Shown piece after piece: positions 29,688 through 36,983 of a DNA stretch of 64,000 nt. This DNA is from Sulfurimonas sp. GTDB taxonomy: Bacteria; Campylobacterota; Campylobacteria; Campylobacterales; Sulfurimonadaceae. Where the stretch lies: the NCBI RefSeq assembly GCF_028714975.1, contig NZ_JAQTLH010000003.1, positions 1 through 64,000 on the forward strand. Reading direction: 5' to 3'. Below the pieces are notes generated by a model. That model did not search any database. It worked only from the letters and a program-made list of their open reading frames with translations, and was not told where the DNA came from. Position 1 is the stretch's first letter. Every line of letters starts with the position of its first letter. The position numbers were made by a program, and so were the translations under genes.

Positions 29688-31160
29688 ATGTCAAAAAGAG
29701 TAGCAGTCATAGATATCGGTTCTAACTCGGTTAGAATGGTAGTCTATGAAAAAAGTTCTCGCTTTGCGTTTCATATTTTGCATGAAGCAAAAAGCAGAGT
29801 TCGACTCTCTGAACATGCTTATCAAAACAACGGGATTCTTCAAGAGATTCCTATGCAAAGAGCCTTTGACGCGTTAGAGAATTTCTCATCCATAATCTCT
29901 TCTCTTAAGGCCAGAAAAACACTCTGTGTCGCAACTTCTGCACTCAGAGATGCACCAAATAAAAAAGATTTTATAAACAGAGTAAAAAACTCTCTGGGTA
30001 TACAGATAAAAGTTATAGACGGAGAGAGAGAAGCATACCTCGGCGCTATTGCATGCGCAAATCTTTTACCTGAACAAAAAAATGCTCTGAGTATAGATAT
30101 CGGCGGCGGTTCAACTGAATTTTCACTTATAAACAATAAAGAGATTAGTTTAAATATCTCTCTTAATCTCGGAACAGTAAGATTAAAAGAGCTATTTTTT
30201 GATAAAAACGATATTGATGGTGCTAAAAAATATATTGATTCACAGCTAGCGCAATTAGAAAATATAAATCCCCAAACTATTATAGGAATCGGCGGCTCGT
30301 TTAGGGCAATATCTAATGCCATACTAAACAACAGCGACTATCCCATACAAAAGCTTCACGCTTTTGAGCCAAACTATGACGAATTTATACAACTTTTGAA
30401 AAAAATCTTAGTTTCAGATGAAGATGATTTGCAAAAATTAGGAATAAAAAATAGCAGATTTGATATCATAAAACCGGGTGCATTAATACTCTTAAGGGTA
30501 TTTAAAAAATTTAAAGTAAAAAATTTAATCACAAGCGGTGTCGGTGTGAGAGAGGGAGTCTTTTTAGCCGATTTGCTTAGAACATCAAAGGATAGATTTC
30601 CTCCAAATTATAATACGTCTATGCGATATATACTTGATTCACATGTGGATAATCTTGCATATGCGAACCAACTATGCAAAGCTACAAAAGAGCTATTTGA
30701 TCTAACGCATGAAACGCTTAATATTGATAGAAAATATCGTTATGAGTTGGCAATTGCGGCAAAACTCTACATTAGCGGAAGTTCTATCCATTACTACTCT
30801 CACAACAGACACAGCTACTATCTCATAGAAGATGCCCTAGAATTTGGCTTTACGCATAAGCAGATAATTCTTATTGCAACATTAGCACGATATGCAAAGA
30901 GAAAATTACCGTCATCTGCGCATGTAGAGAGATTCAGAGAGCTTCTTCCCGATACAAATCAACTAAACTCTCTTAGCTATCTTCTATCTTTGGCTGTTGC
31001 CCTGCTAAGCCATCAACCTAGAAATATAGATTTTACGCTTAGTTTTGAAAACGGTGAACTAAAAATTGAGTCTAAAAACAGTCTTTATCTGGCAAAAGAG
31101 AGTATAGAAAAATTAGAACTCATTAAAAACGGCAGTATAACCATCTCTTTTTATAACTAA
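29688..31160 (+). CDS. ppx: Exopolyphosphatase / Ppx-GppA family phosphatase
   Basis: Releases phosphate from polyphosphate, or hydrolyses pppGpp. The 490-residue protein has the ASKHA motifs: phosphate-1 AVIDIGSNSVRMVVYE, phosphate-2 SIDIGGGSTEFSLI, and the adenosine-like IGIGGSFRAISNAI. A C-terminal helical HD-like domain begins near 325. Which substrate dominates cannot be told from sequence. It follows the ferredoxin gene by 10 bases. Confidence 0.92.
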   Translation: MSKRVAVIDIGSNSVRMVVYEKSSRFAFHILHEAKSRVRLSEHAYQNNGILQEIPMQRAFDALENFSSIISSLKARKTLCVATSALRDAPNKKDFINRVKNSLGIQIKVIDGEREAYLGAIACANLLPEQKNALSIDIGGGSTEFSLINNKEISLNISLNLGTVRLKELFFDKNDIDGAKKYIDSQLAQLENINPQTIIGIGGSFRAISNAILNNSDYPIQKLHAFEPNYDEFIQLLKKILVSDEDDLQKLGIKNSRFDIIKPGALILLRVFKKFKVKNLITSGVGVREGVFLADLLRTSKDRFPPNYNTSMRYILDSHVDNLAYANQLCKATKELFDLTHETLNIDRKYRYELAIAAKLYISGSSIHYYSHNRHSYYLIEDALEFGFTHKQIILIATLARYAKRKLPSSAHVERFRELLPDTNQLNSLSYLLSLAVALLSHQPRNIDFTLSFENGELKIESKNSLYLAKESIEKLELIKNGSITISFYN

Positions 31161-31175
31161 ATATAAGGTGCCAGA

Positions 31176-31256
31176 GATTGCTTTGCCGCGTTGCTTCTCG
31201 CAATGACAGTCATGGAGATTGACGCGCTTGTCACTGCGAGCGAAGCGCGGCAATCT
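31176..31256. repeat. REP-like palindromic intergenic repeat
   Basis: An 81-base imperfect inverted repeat starting GATTGCTTTGCCGCG and ending CGCGGCAATC, with internal CTCGCAATGACAG and GTCACTGCGAG. It is GC-rich against an AT-rich background and lies between the convergent ppx and bamA genes. The style matches short palindromic repeats dispersed in many proteobacterial genomes. A partial relative lies at 48087-48120. As RNA it could protect or terminate either convergent message. Confidence 0.75.
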
Positions 31257-31288
31257 AATCTTGATTTATCAGAGACTTCAATTTATTA

Positions 31289-31305
31289 TATACGGATACC
31301 GTATA
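31289..31305 (-). terminator. Small hairpin directly after bamA
   Basis: TATACGG and CCGTATA flank a 3-base loop immediately downstream of the bamA stop on the minus strand and are followed by AT-rich sequence. It is short and has no clear T tract, so it is a weak terminator candidate. Confidence 0.35.
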
Positions 31306-33567
31306 CTAAAATCTTTGCCCCATAGTAAACTCAAACACGGCTGTTTTATCACCCTTTTCCTCTGCTAGAGGTTTTGAGAACATCAACTGAATCGGTCCTA
31401 CAGGAGAGAACCACTCTAGTCCTGCTCCGCATCCGCCGCGAGATAGGTTTTTCACATCATAACCGTTTCCGGCACTCTCATTTGTTCCTATATAACCCCA
31501 ATCAAGATAAGTTACCACGCGCATTTTTGCTTTTGGAACCAAAGGAAAACTCAGCTCGGCACTATTTGTGGCACTATACTCGCCCCCGTATCTTCTTATC
31601 CCGCCTTTAGCGTTCGGGTCTACTTTTGTTTTTGGAGATAATGAATATGACTCATATCCCCTAACACTTCCGATACCGCCCATGTAAAATCTCTCGGCTA
31701 CCGGTAGAAAATCAAGCTCTTTTACATAGTTTAACCTAGCTTTGTATCTTGCAATAAGATCAAAACCAAAATACTCTTCAAGCCCTTTAAATGTCGAAAA
31801 ACCAGTTCTGCTTTTTATAAAACTTGCATCAGATCCAAGCCCTGCATTTTCAATACTTTGAGTTACTACAACACCTTTTCTAGGCATATAAAAATCATCT
31901 GTATTATCATATTTTGCACTTACGGTAACGGAGCTTTTTGCATAATCTTGAAAATAAGGATTATCTTTGTCTAGTGAATTATTCTCAAACTTATAACTAT
32001 TGTCTGAAAAACCGTAGCCAATATGTCCGCTGATATATCTGGTAAATCTATGCCCTACCCCAAGAGTCAATCCGTCTGACATAACGGTATAATCGTTATA
32101 CTGATACTCAGATGTAAAAACAGAAAAGTTACCGCTAAAATCGCTATCGTTTAATCGTGGATTTGATATATTAAATGAGTAGTTCGACGTCAATTCGGAA
32201 CGCTCCGCTTTTATACCGATATCAATACCCGAGCCCCAGATATTTCTATCATTAACGGCAACACTTATGAGAATCCCGCCGTAGCTTCCATATCCGCCGC
32301 CAAGTTGAATATTTCCGGTCGGTGCTTCTTTTACCTTAACAATCAAATCCATAGTTTGATTGTTTATCCTTTTTTCTTCGATAGTATTTCCGTCAAAAAA
32401 ACCAAGTCGCCCCAACGCATTTCTTGAGTCTGTTAAATCCGTTAGCGAGTACATATCATTTGGACCGAGATATAGTTCTCTTCTTATAATTCTATCTAAT
32501 GTTCTGTTGTTGCCCGAGATGATTACATTTCTAATTTTTACTTTATCGCCCGGTATAATTTTAAAGACAACTTCAACGGTTTGCTTCTCTTTATCTTTTT
32601 TCAAATCAGGAACAACTTCAACAAACGCATAACTCAAATCCGCTATAAGAGTTTTGATTCTTTGTGCGTCTTCACGAAAAGTTTTAATATTAAAAGGTTT
32701 GCCGATTTGTAGCTTTATAAGTTCTTGAATAAGAGCGTCATCGACTACATTTTTAACCTGATTTATTTTGATTCCGCTTACGCTGTAAACTTCGCCTTCT
32801 GCTATCTGATAACTCATATCGGCGGTATAATTATCAAAATTTACTTTTGCAAACGGTTCGTTTACATCAATATCCAAATAACCGTGTTGCATATAAACAT
32901 CGCGGATTCTAAGAGGATCGTATGCCAAGTCGGCTACTTTCATCTTACCGTCGTTTCTTCCCCAAAGCCATCCCATAAACTCTCGCTCTTTATTTGCGAT
33001 AATATCATCAAGCTCGCTAATATTTAAATTATTCATACCGCTGTAAAACAGATCTTTAATAATTATCTCTTCACCCTCGTTTACCAAAAATGTAACGGCA
33101 ATACTTCCGTTTTCAAGATACTCTTTTTGGATTTCAACGACACTATCAATTTTTGCCTCTTTATTTATCGCTTCAATAATTCTTTTTTTTGCAGCTTCGA
33201 GTTTTTTCTCATCATAGAGTGAACCTACTTTTATCTGAAGAATACTATTTCTTATATCAGAATCATGCTCTTTCCACCCTTTTAACTCTATCTTTGATAT
33301 ATGCGGTTTCTCTTTAAAGTGAAATGTCAAAACTCCTTCATCATCAATATCTGCCCAAATATCTTCAAAATAACCCTGTTTATAATACGTCTTTATTGAT
33401 GCATCAAGTATCTCTTTGTTAAGCGTATCGCCCACTTCAAACTTAAGCATTCTGAGTGCTACGGACTCCGACATATGAACCATACCGTCATACTTTATTG
33501 ATTTAATTGTGTCTGCAAAAGAGTTTGCTGCCAGAAGAGATAGAAATAGTGGTAAAAATATTCTCAT
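31306..33567 (-). CDS. bamA: Outer-membrane protein assembly factor BamA
   Basis: The essential beta-barrel insertase, 753 residues. A signal peptide (MRIFLPLFLSLLAANSFA) is followed by five POTRA domains (about 19-420) and the Omp85 barrel. The conserved VRGY motif appears in GGIGSVRGYESYSLSP. The protein ends FTMGQRF with the C-terminal Phe that signals barrel insertion. In C. jejuni bamA and tyrA are divergent neighbours (Cj0129c/Cj0130); here a 4.3-kb mobile element separates them. Confidence 0.96.
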   Translation of the reverse strand: MRIFLPLFLSLLAANSFADTIKSIKYDGMVHMSESVALRMLKFEVGDTLNKEILDASIKTYYKQGYFEDIWADIDDEGVLTFHFKEKPHISKIELKGWKEHDSDIRNSILQIKVGSLYDEKKLEAAKKRIIEAINKEAKIDSVVEIQKEYLENGSIAVTFLVNEGEEIIIKDLFYSGMNNLNISELDDIIANKEREFMGWLWGRNDGKMKVADLAYDPLRIRDVYMQHGYLDIDVNEPFAKVNFDNYTADMSYQIAEGEVYSVSGIKINQVKNVVDDALIQELIKLQIGKPFNIKTFREDAQRIKTLIADLSYAFVEVVPDLKKDKEKQTVEVVFKIIPGDKVKIRNVIISGNNRTLDRIIRRELYLGPNDMYSLTDLTDSRNALGRLGFFDGNTIEEKRINNQTMDLIVKVKEAPTGNIQLGGGYGSYGGILISVAVNDRNIWGSGIDIGIKAERSELTSNYSFNISNPRLNDSDFSGNFSVFTSEYQYNDYTVMSDGLTLGVGHRFTRYISGHIGYGFSDNSYKFENNSLDKDNPYFQDYAKSSVTVSAKYDNTDDFYMPRKGVVVTQSIENAGLGSDASFIKSRTGFSTFKGLEEYFGFDLIARYKARLNYVKELDFLPVAERFYMGGIGSVRGYESYSLSPKTKVDPNAKGGIRRYGGEYSATNSAELSFPLVPKAKMRVVTYLDWGYIGTNESAGNGYDVKNLSRGGCGAGLEWFSPVGPIQLMFSKPLAEEKGDKTAVFEFTMGQRF

Positions 33568-33613
33568 TAAGTTTCCAAGATTGTGAAATAAGGATAGATT
33601 TTACCTTTTATGA

Positions 33614-33627
33614 GGTTAATATTAAGT
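33614..33627. repeat. GGTTAATATTAAGT repeat, bamA side
   Basis: This 14-base sequence with a palindromic TTAATATTAA core is found identically at 38073-38086 in front of tyrA. Both copies lie outside the mobile element, so they were about 175 bases apart in the uninterrupted bamA-tyrA gap. They may be paired regulator sites or part of the divergent promoters. Confidence 0.45.
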
Positions 33628-33728
33628 TAAAAAAAGCTTAAATTTAGGCAATGTTGTTGCAATAAAAACTCGGAAAAATAGCACTTTTATAAACAAGCTT
33701 CAATCCTCATATTGCAATCTTCTTGAAA

Positions 33729-33752
33729 AAAAACGGTACAAAAACGGTACAG
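33729..33752 (+). repeat. Left attachment site of the integrated element
   Basis: A 24-base direct repeat identical to 38015-38038. It consists of AAAAACGGTAC in tandem (11-base unit twice) followed by AG. The toxin gene stop codon is only 4 bases inside the element from this repeat. The matching copy lies in the last codons of the integrase gene, the usual mark of an att site. Confidence 0.85.
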
Positions 33753-33756
33753 TTTT

Positions 33757-34032
33757 TTATCTATCTTTCCATTTAAAAATATCTAAAATTACTATAAAAT
33801 CATTATCAATTAAATAAGGTACAGTATAGCCCTCAAAAATCATATCTCTAATATTCAAATCATTATAATAGTAAGACTTTCTAAATTTCTTTGGCATATA
33901 AGTAAGCTTTGAAATGCTCATATCTAACTTATTTAAAAAATCTAATGACTTATTGATACTACCAGATTGAGCTATATAATCAAGAATACTATCTAACTGT
34001 TCTAAATATTTTAAATCCCTAATTATTTGCAT
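33757..34032 (-). CDS. RelE/ParE-type toxin
   Basis: A 91-residue protein with the RelE/ParE fold pattern: helices IIRDLKYLEQLDSILDYIAQSGS and SLDFLNKLDMSISKLTYMP, a basic KKFRKSYYY segment, then strands DMIFEGYTVPYLID and FIVILDIFKWKDR. RelE-like members cut mRNA on ribosomes and ParE-like members poison gyrase; sequence alone does not decide. The start overlaps the antitoxin gene by 14 bases. It is the last gene before the left att repeat. Confidence 0.82.
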   Translation of the reverse strand: MQIIRDLKYLEQLDSILDYIAQSGSINKSLDFLNKLDMSISKLTYMPKKFRKSYYYNDLNIRDMIFEGYTVPYLIDNDFIVILDIFKWKDR

Positions 34033-34285
34033 ATTTAGCTTTTAATTTTTCAATAGAGTTATTTATATGAGAGTTATATTCTTCCTGATTTAGGTAAGTG
34101 CCGCCACCATTTTTATATCTGTCTACAGCTGCCGCCACCCTCATTCTAGCCTCATCAGTACTAATTGCAGGATAACCATCATCTTTTATATCTTCAACTA
34201 TATCTACTTGTTGTTTATTTTGTTTTAAAAAAGAGAGTAACTGCGCATAAAATCCATCATCTACTTTCAATGTCAATGAGTGCAT
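34019..34285 (-). CDS. Antitoxin of the element's toxin pair
   Basis: An 88-residue protein read from the ATG at 34285, which has AAGGA seven bases upstream; a longer frame to 34336 adds a hydrophobic stretch that looks spurious. It begins MHSLTLKVDDGFYAQLLSFLKQNKQ and has an acidic middle (DIVEDIKDDGYPAIS) followed by DEARMRVAAAVDRYKNGG. It lies directly before the toxin gene with a 14-base overlap, the usual antitoxin-toxin order. The pair should stabilise the element against loss. Confidence 0.78.
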   Translation of the reverse strand: MHSLTLKVDDGFYAQLLSFLKQNKQQVDIVEDIKDDGYPAISTDEARMRVAAAVDRYKNGGGTYLNQEEYNSHINNSIEKLKAKYANN

Positions 34286-34360
34286 TTTTAAATCCTTAAT
34301 CTTAATAAGGAAAATTATAGCACAACAACAGTACAAAATTTTATGGACTAATACAATAAT

Positions 34361-34401
34361 TTGACATTCTTTTAAAATAAATGTACAATTTTAATGTACA
34401 T
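34361..34401 (+). promoter_or_regulatory. Element main promoter with overlapping operator
   Basis: TTGACA (34361-34366), a 17-base spacer and TACAAT (34384-34389) give a near-consensus sigma-70 promoter. The -10 box lies within an inverted repeat, ATGTACA (34381-34387), 7 bases, TGTACAT (34395-34401). A third ATGTACA overlaps the start codon of the first gene (34431-34437). A protein bound here would block transcription, which suggests autorepression by the adjacent ribbon-helix-helix-like protein. Confidence 0.75.
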
Positions 34402-34430
34402 AGAAAATTAAGTTATAAAAAGGAGAAAAA

Positions 34431-34982
34431 ATGTACAAAATGGCTATTAAAAAAGCACAAAGTGCTGATATCAAAAAAGTTGGATTTAATTTGCAAATCC
34501 CAAGTGATTTAAAATTTGAATTTGAGAAGCAATGCAAACAAGACAATGTTACTGTAACATCAATGATTATTTCACTTATGGAAGTAAGTTTGGTCGAATC
34601 GTATCTAGCTACAGTTTCTAGAATTGAAAATGCTTTGGCAAATTTAAAAAAAGTTCTCAATAGTGAAGATATTTTTATACCTAATCCTATAACTAGTGAT
34701 AATCCAATGTTTTCAAAAACAGTTTCAGAAAGCGATTTTAAGAAACTTATGGAAATTGATTTAGAGCTTGCACTTGGAATAGATGAGTTTAAAGAATACT
34801 TTAAAATTGATATATTCGGTGAAGCTCCATATATATATGAAGCTTTAAGTCTATTAGAGTCTTCAAGGTCTTATATTCGTAGAATTGCTCGCAATATGAA
34901 TAAAAGAGATGATTATAACGCTGTTCAAGAGCATTATAACGATATAGTTTTTCAAAAATTCAATTTAGAGACTAGCAAATGA
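34431..34982 (+). CDS. Ribbon-helix-helix-like protein, probable element regulator
   Basis: A 183-residue protein of unknown family. Residues 15-50 (VGFNLQIPSDLKFEFEKQCKQDNVTVTSMI) look like a ribbon-helix-helix DNA-binding unit; the rest is helical and acidic. It is the first gene after the strong promoter and its RBS (AAGGAG) is excellent. The operator-like ATGTACA sites in front of it make a copy-control or repressor role likely, but this is inference. It overlaps the next gene by 4 bases. Confidence 0.7.
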   Translation: MYKMAIKKAQSADIKKVGFNLQIPSDLKFEFEKQCKQDNVTVTSMIISLMEVSLVESYLATVSRIENALANLKKVLNSEDIFIPNPITSDNPMFSKTVSESDFKKLMEIDLELALGIDEFKEYFKIDIFGEAPYIYEALSLLESSRSYIRRIARNMNKRDDYNAVQEHYNDIVFQKFNLETSK

Positions 34983-35248
34983 AAATCATAATAGAGGGAA
35001 TGTTGATATCAACATATGTTAAACCAGACTTTAAAGATAAAGACTCGGGAGAGGTTACAAAAGGTAAGCCCGTTTTACAACTTTTAGTAGATACGGAGCT
35101 ATCAAACGGAAGCATTAAGCAAGAAATGCAGGATATAAGTATCCCTATTGAAAAATTATCACAGTATAAAGACCAAGTGGGCAAAAAGGTACAAGTAAAA
35201 TGTAATTTTATGTCTAAATCTAATGTAAGTTTTTTCGTAACCAATTAA
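34979..35248 (+). CDS. Small beta-rich protein, possible ssDNA-binding protein
   Basis: An 89-residue protein made mostly of predicted strands: MKIIIEGMLISTYVK, KPVLQLLVDTELSNGSIKQEMQDISIP, then VGKKVQVKCNFMSKSNVSFFV. Size and layout resemble small OB-fold single-strand DNA-binding proteins of filamentous phages (gene V type), which accompany HUH Rep proteins. I see no decisive motif, so this is a proposal only. It is translationally coupled (ATGA) to the upstream regulator-like gene. Confidence 0.6.
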   Translation: MKIIIEGMLISTYVKPDFKDKDSGEVTKGKPVLQLLVDTELSNGSIKQEMQDISIPIEKLSQYKDQVGKKVQVKCNFMSKSNVSFFVTN

Positions 35249-35249
35249 G

Positions 35250-35276
35250 CCACGATTTTTATTTATAAAAATGTGG
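35250..35276. repeat. Hairpin downstream of the small beta-rich gene
   Basis: CCAC-G-ATTTTTAT (35250-35262) pairs with ATAAAAAT-GTGG (35265-35276): 12 pairs with one bulged G and a very tight loop. It follows the stop codon at 35248 directly. It could end the first transcript or act as a replication structure. No T tract follows. Confidence 0.5.
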
Positions 35277-35339
35277 GAACAACCGAATGAAATGAGGGCG
35301 TTAGCTTAATAATTTTATAGTTTTATAAAAGGCTTTATA

Positions 35340-35546
35340 ATGGTAATTTTAGTAAAAGATTTAGTCTCACGATGTGATTATTCTCCTAGTTTTTTTAAAA
35401 AAATACTTACAAAAAATGGTATAAATAATCATTTTATTTTAAAACTTGATGATTTAGAAAAACTTTATAGAAATTTAGATGTAAATAATCATAAATCATT
35501 TTCTTTTAAATTAGTATTAGAAGATATTTTAAATAAAAGCATATAG
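35340..35546 (+). CDS. Hypothetical 68-residue protein
   Basis: A small protein starting MVILVKDLVSRCDYSPSFFKKILTKNGI, which might fold as a helix-turn-helix; the rest (FILKLDDLEKLYRNLDVN) is helical. AAAGG precedes the ATG by 7 bases. It lies between the two element operon halves. I recognise no family. It could be real or a chance frame, though the codon content resembles its neighbours. Confidence 0.5.
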   Translation: MVILVKDLVSRCDYSPSFFKKILTKNGINNHFILKLDDLEKLYRNLDVNNHKSFSFKLVLEDILNKSI

Positions 35547-35576
35547 AGAGTCACTCCGCCAAGACTGCACTCTCTA
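35544..35576. other. Stem-loop before rep, candidate replication origin
   Basis: TAGAGAGT (35544-35551) and ACTCTCTA (35569-35576) are perfect 8-base inverted arms around a 17-base GC-rich loop (CACTCCGCCAAGACTGC). It starts at the stop codon of the 68-residue gene and lies 31 bases before the Rep start codon. HUH initiators nick in or beside such stem-loops, and the base composition stands out from its surroundings. The origin role is inference. Confidence 0.5.
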
Positions 35577-35607
35577 CTGCGTTTCAAATTGAATAAGGAA
35601 TGAAACA

Positions 35608-36687
35608 ATGAATAATACAAAAAAAAGTATTAAGACTTCATCATATCTGTATGAACATATGAGCGAAATTAAAAGTGCCAAAGGTAACGGCTTTGAAGAG
35701 GCTCCACTCATTGTGGAGAACTTAAAAGCCGTTGCCGTAGGCACCTTGACTAATTATAAAAAAGATGTGGACATTTTAAAAAAGTACGGTATTTCAAATG
35801 GCGACTTAGTGTCAGTGAAGCTTAAGATTCAAAAGCAAGAGGACTTTTTAAAATATAGTTACATTAAAGACAAAACAACGGGCAATACTTTTTCGCTTAA
35901 AGAGTGCATAATATCATCAAACCATAATCCGCAAAGATATTACGCTGAAATTCAAAACCGCATAGACACTTTACAAAGAGAAGCACAAAATGCAAATCTT
36001 ACTCCTGTCTTTTTAACAATAACGCTACCTAGTGAATTTCATCCTATGAAACAAAAATCGCTAAAAGATACAATTCTTGTTAAAAATCCAAAATATAACG
36101 GTGTAGAGCCAAGAGAAGCTACAAAGATATTAACCAAAATGTGGGCTAAACTCCGCCAAGACAGGTCACTCAAAGAATTATCAAAAAATCAAAGAATGTA
36201 TTACAAAGTCAATGAGCCTCACAAAGACGGAACGCCTCACGCTCATATACTTCTATTTATTCCAGCTGATAGGATAAAGAAAGTTGAAAAAGCTTTTAAC
36301 CGCCTCTATTTTCAAGAAGCAAACAAATTTGTAAAAGATATATTAAACGCTAAAAGTTACATTATGAAATATATCAATAAAACGCTTCCAAAGTCAAAAG
36401 AGCATATTACGCAAGATGATGAGTATCTTAATGCGTGGTATATAAAAAATCGTGTTAGTAGATTTTGTTCCAGTCGTTCAACTGCTCCTATGTATCTTCA
36501 TAGACTTTTAAACCATAGATTTACGCTCTATGCACTTACTCAGATCAAAAAGGGCAATAGTTTAAAAGTATTGGTAACTCTTGATAGTGAAAAAATAATG
36601 GAAATATGGGACGATAAAGAGCTTTTATATATGCGTAATGAAAATATGGAAGTGCATACAATAAACGAATATAAAAAGGCTGCATAA
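35608..36687 (+). CDS. HUH-family rolling-circle replication initiator
   Basis: A 359-residue protein with the Rep signature: motif 1 PVFLTITLPSEFH (133-145), the metal-binding HUH motif GTPHAHILLFIP with His211 and His213, and the catalytic-tyrosine motif KSYIMKYINKT with Tyr251 and Tyr255 around Lys254. This is the arrangement of phage and plasmid Rep endonucleases that nick one strand and become covalently attached. AAGGA precedes the ATG. It shares one base with the next gene (TAATG). No helicase domain is present, so a host helicase would be needed. Confidence 0.85.
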   Translation: MNNTKKSIKTSSYLYEHMSEIKSAKGNGFEEAPLIVENLKAVAVGTLTNYKKDVDILKKYGISNGDLVSVKLKIQKQEDFLKYSYIKDKTTGNTFSLKECIISSNHNPQRYYAEIQNRIDTLQREAQNANLTPVFLTITLPSEFHPMKQKSLKDTILVKNPKYNGVEPREATKILTKMWAKLRQDRSLKELSKNQRMYYKVNEPHKDGTPHAHILLFIPADRIKKVEKAFNRLYFQEANKFVKDILNAKSYIMKYINKTLPKSKEHITQDDEYLNAWYIKNRVSRFCSSRSTAPMYLHRLLNHRFTLYALTQIKKGNSLKVLVTLDSEKIMEIWDDKELLYMRNENMEVHTINEYKKAA

Positions 36688-36983
36688 TGAATTTACAAGC
36701 ATTTGAAAATTTAGAGCTTATTCCTATGCTACTAAAAAAAATTGAAAATATGGAAGAGAGAATGTCAAAATTAGTGCCCCCAATAACAACCAAAAGAGAG
36801 GTGGCAAAATTTTTAAATGTTACAGATAGAACTATAAATAATTATATAGCTCAAGGACTACTTAAAGAGCAACATCACTTTTATAGAAAAAACGGTAAAA
36901 TTCTTGTGTTTATAGAAGATGCTATTGCCGAGTTCAAAAAAGAGTTGAACAAAGGAATAGTAAGTGAGAAAGTTACGATTTAA
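36687..36983 (+). CDS. AlpA/excisionase-like helix-turn-helix protein
   Basis: A 98-residue protein. A short coiled N-terminus (LIPMLLKKIENMEERMSKL) is followed by the MerR/HTH_17 unit TTKREVAKFLNVTDRTINNYIAQGLL, then HHFYRKNGKILVFIEDAI, the wing typical of excisionase-like proteins. It starts on the rep stop codon (TAATG) and overlaps the integrase gene by 20 bases. By position and fold it is a likely directionality factor for the integrase, or a rep/int regulator. Confidence 0.8.
   Translation: MNLQAFENLELIPMLLKKIENMEERMSKLVPPITTKREVAKFLNVTDRTINNYIAQGLLKEQHHFYRKNGKILVFIEDAIAEFKKELNKGIVSEKVTI

Noticed and set aside
34391-34660. Minus-strand 89-residue frame opposite the element regulator gene
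   Set aside because: It lies antisense to the promoter-driven plus-strand gene and shows no domain or RBS.
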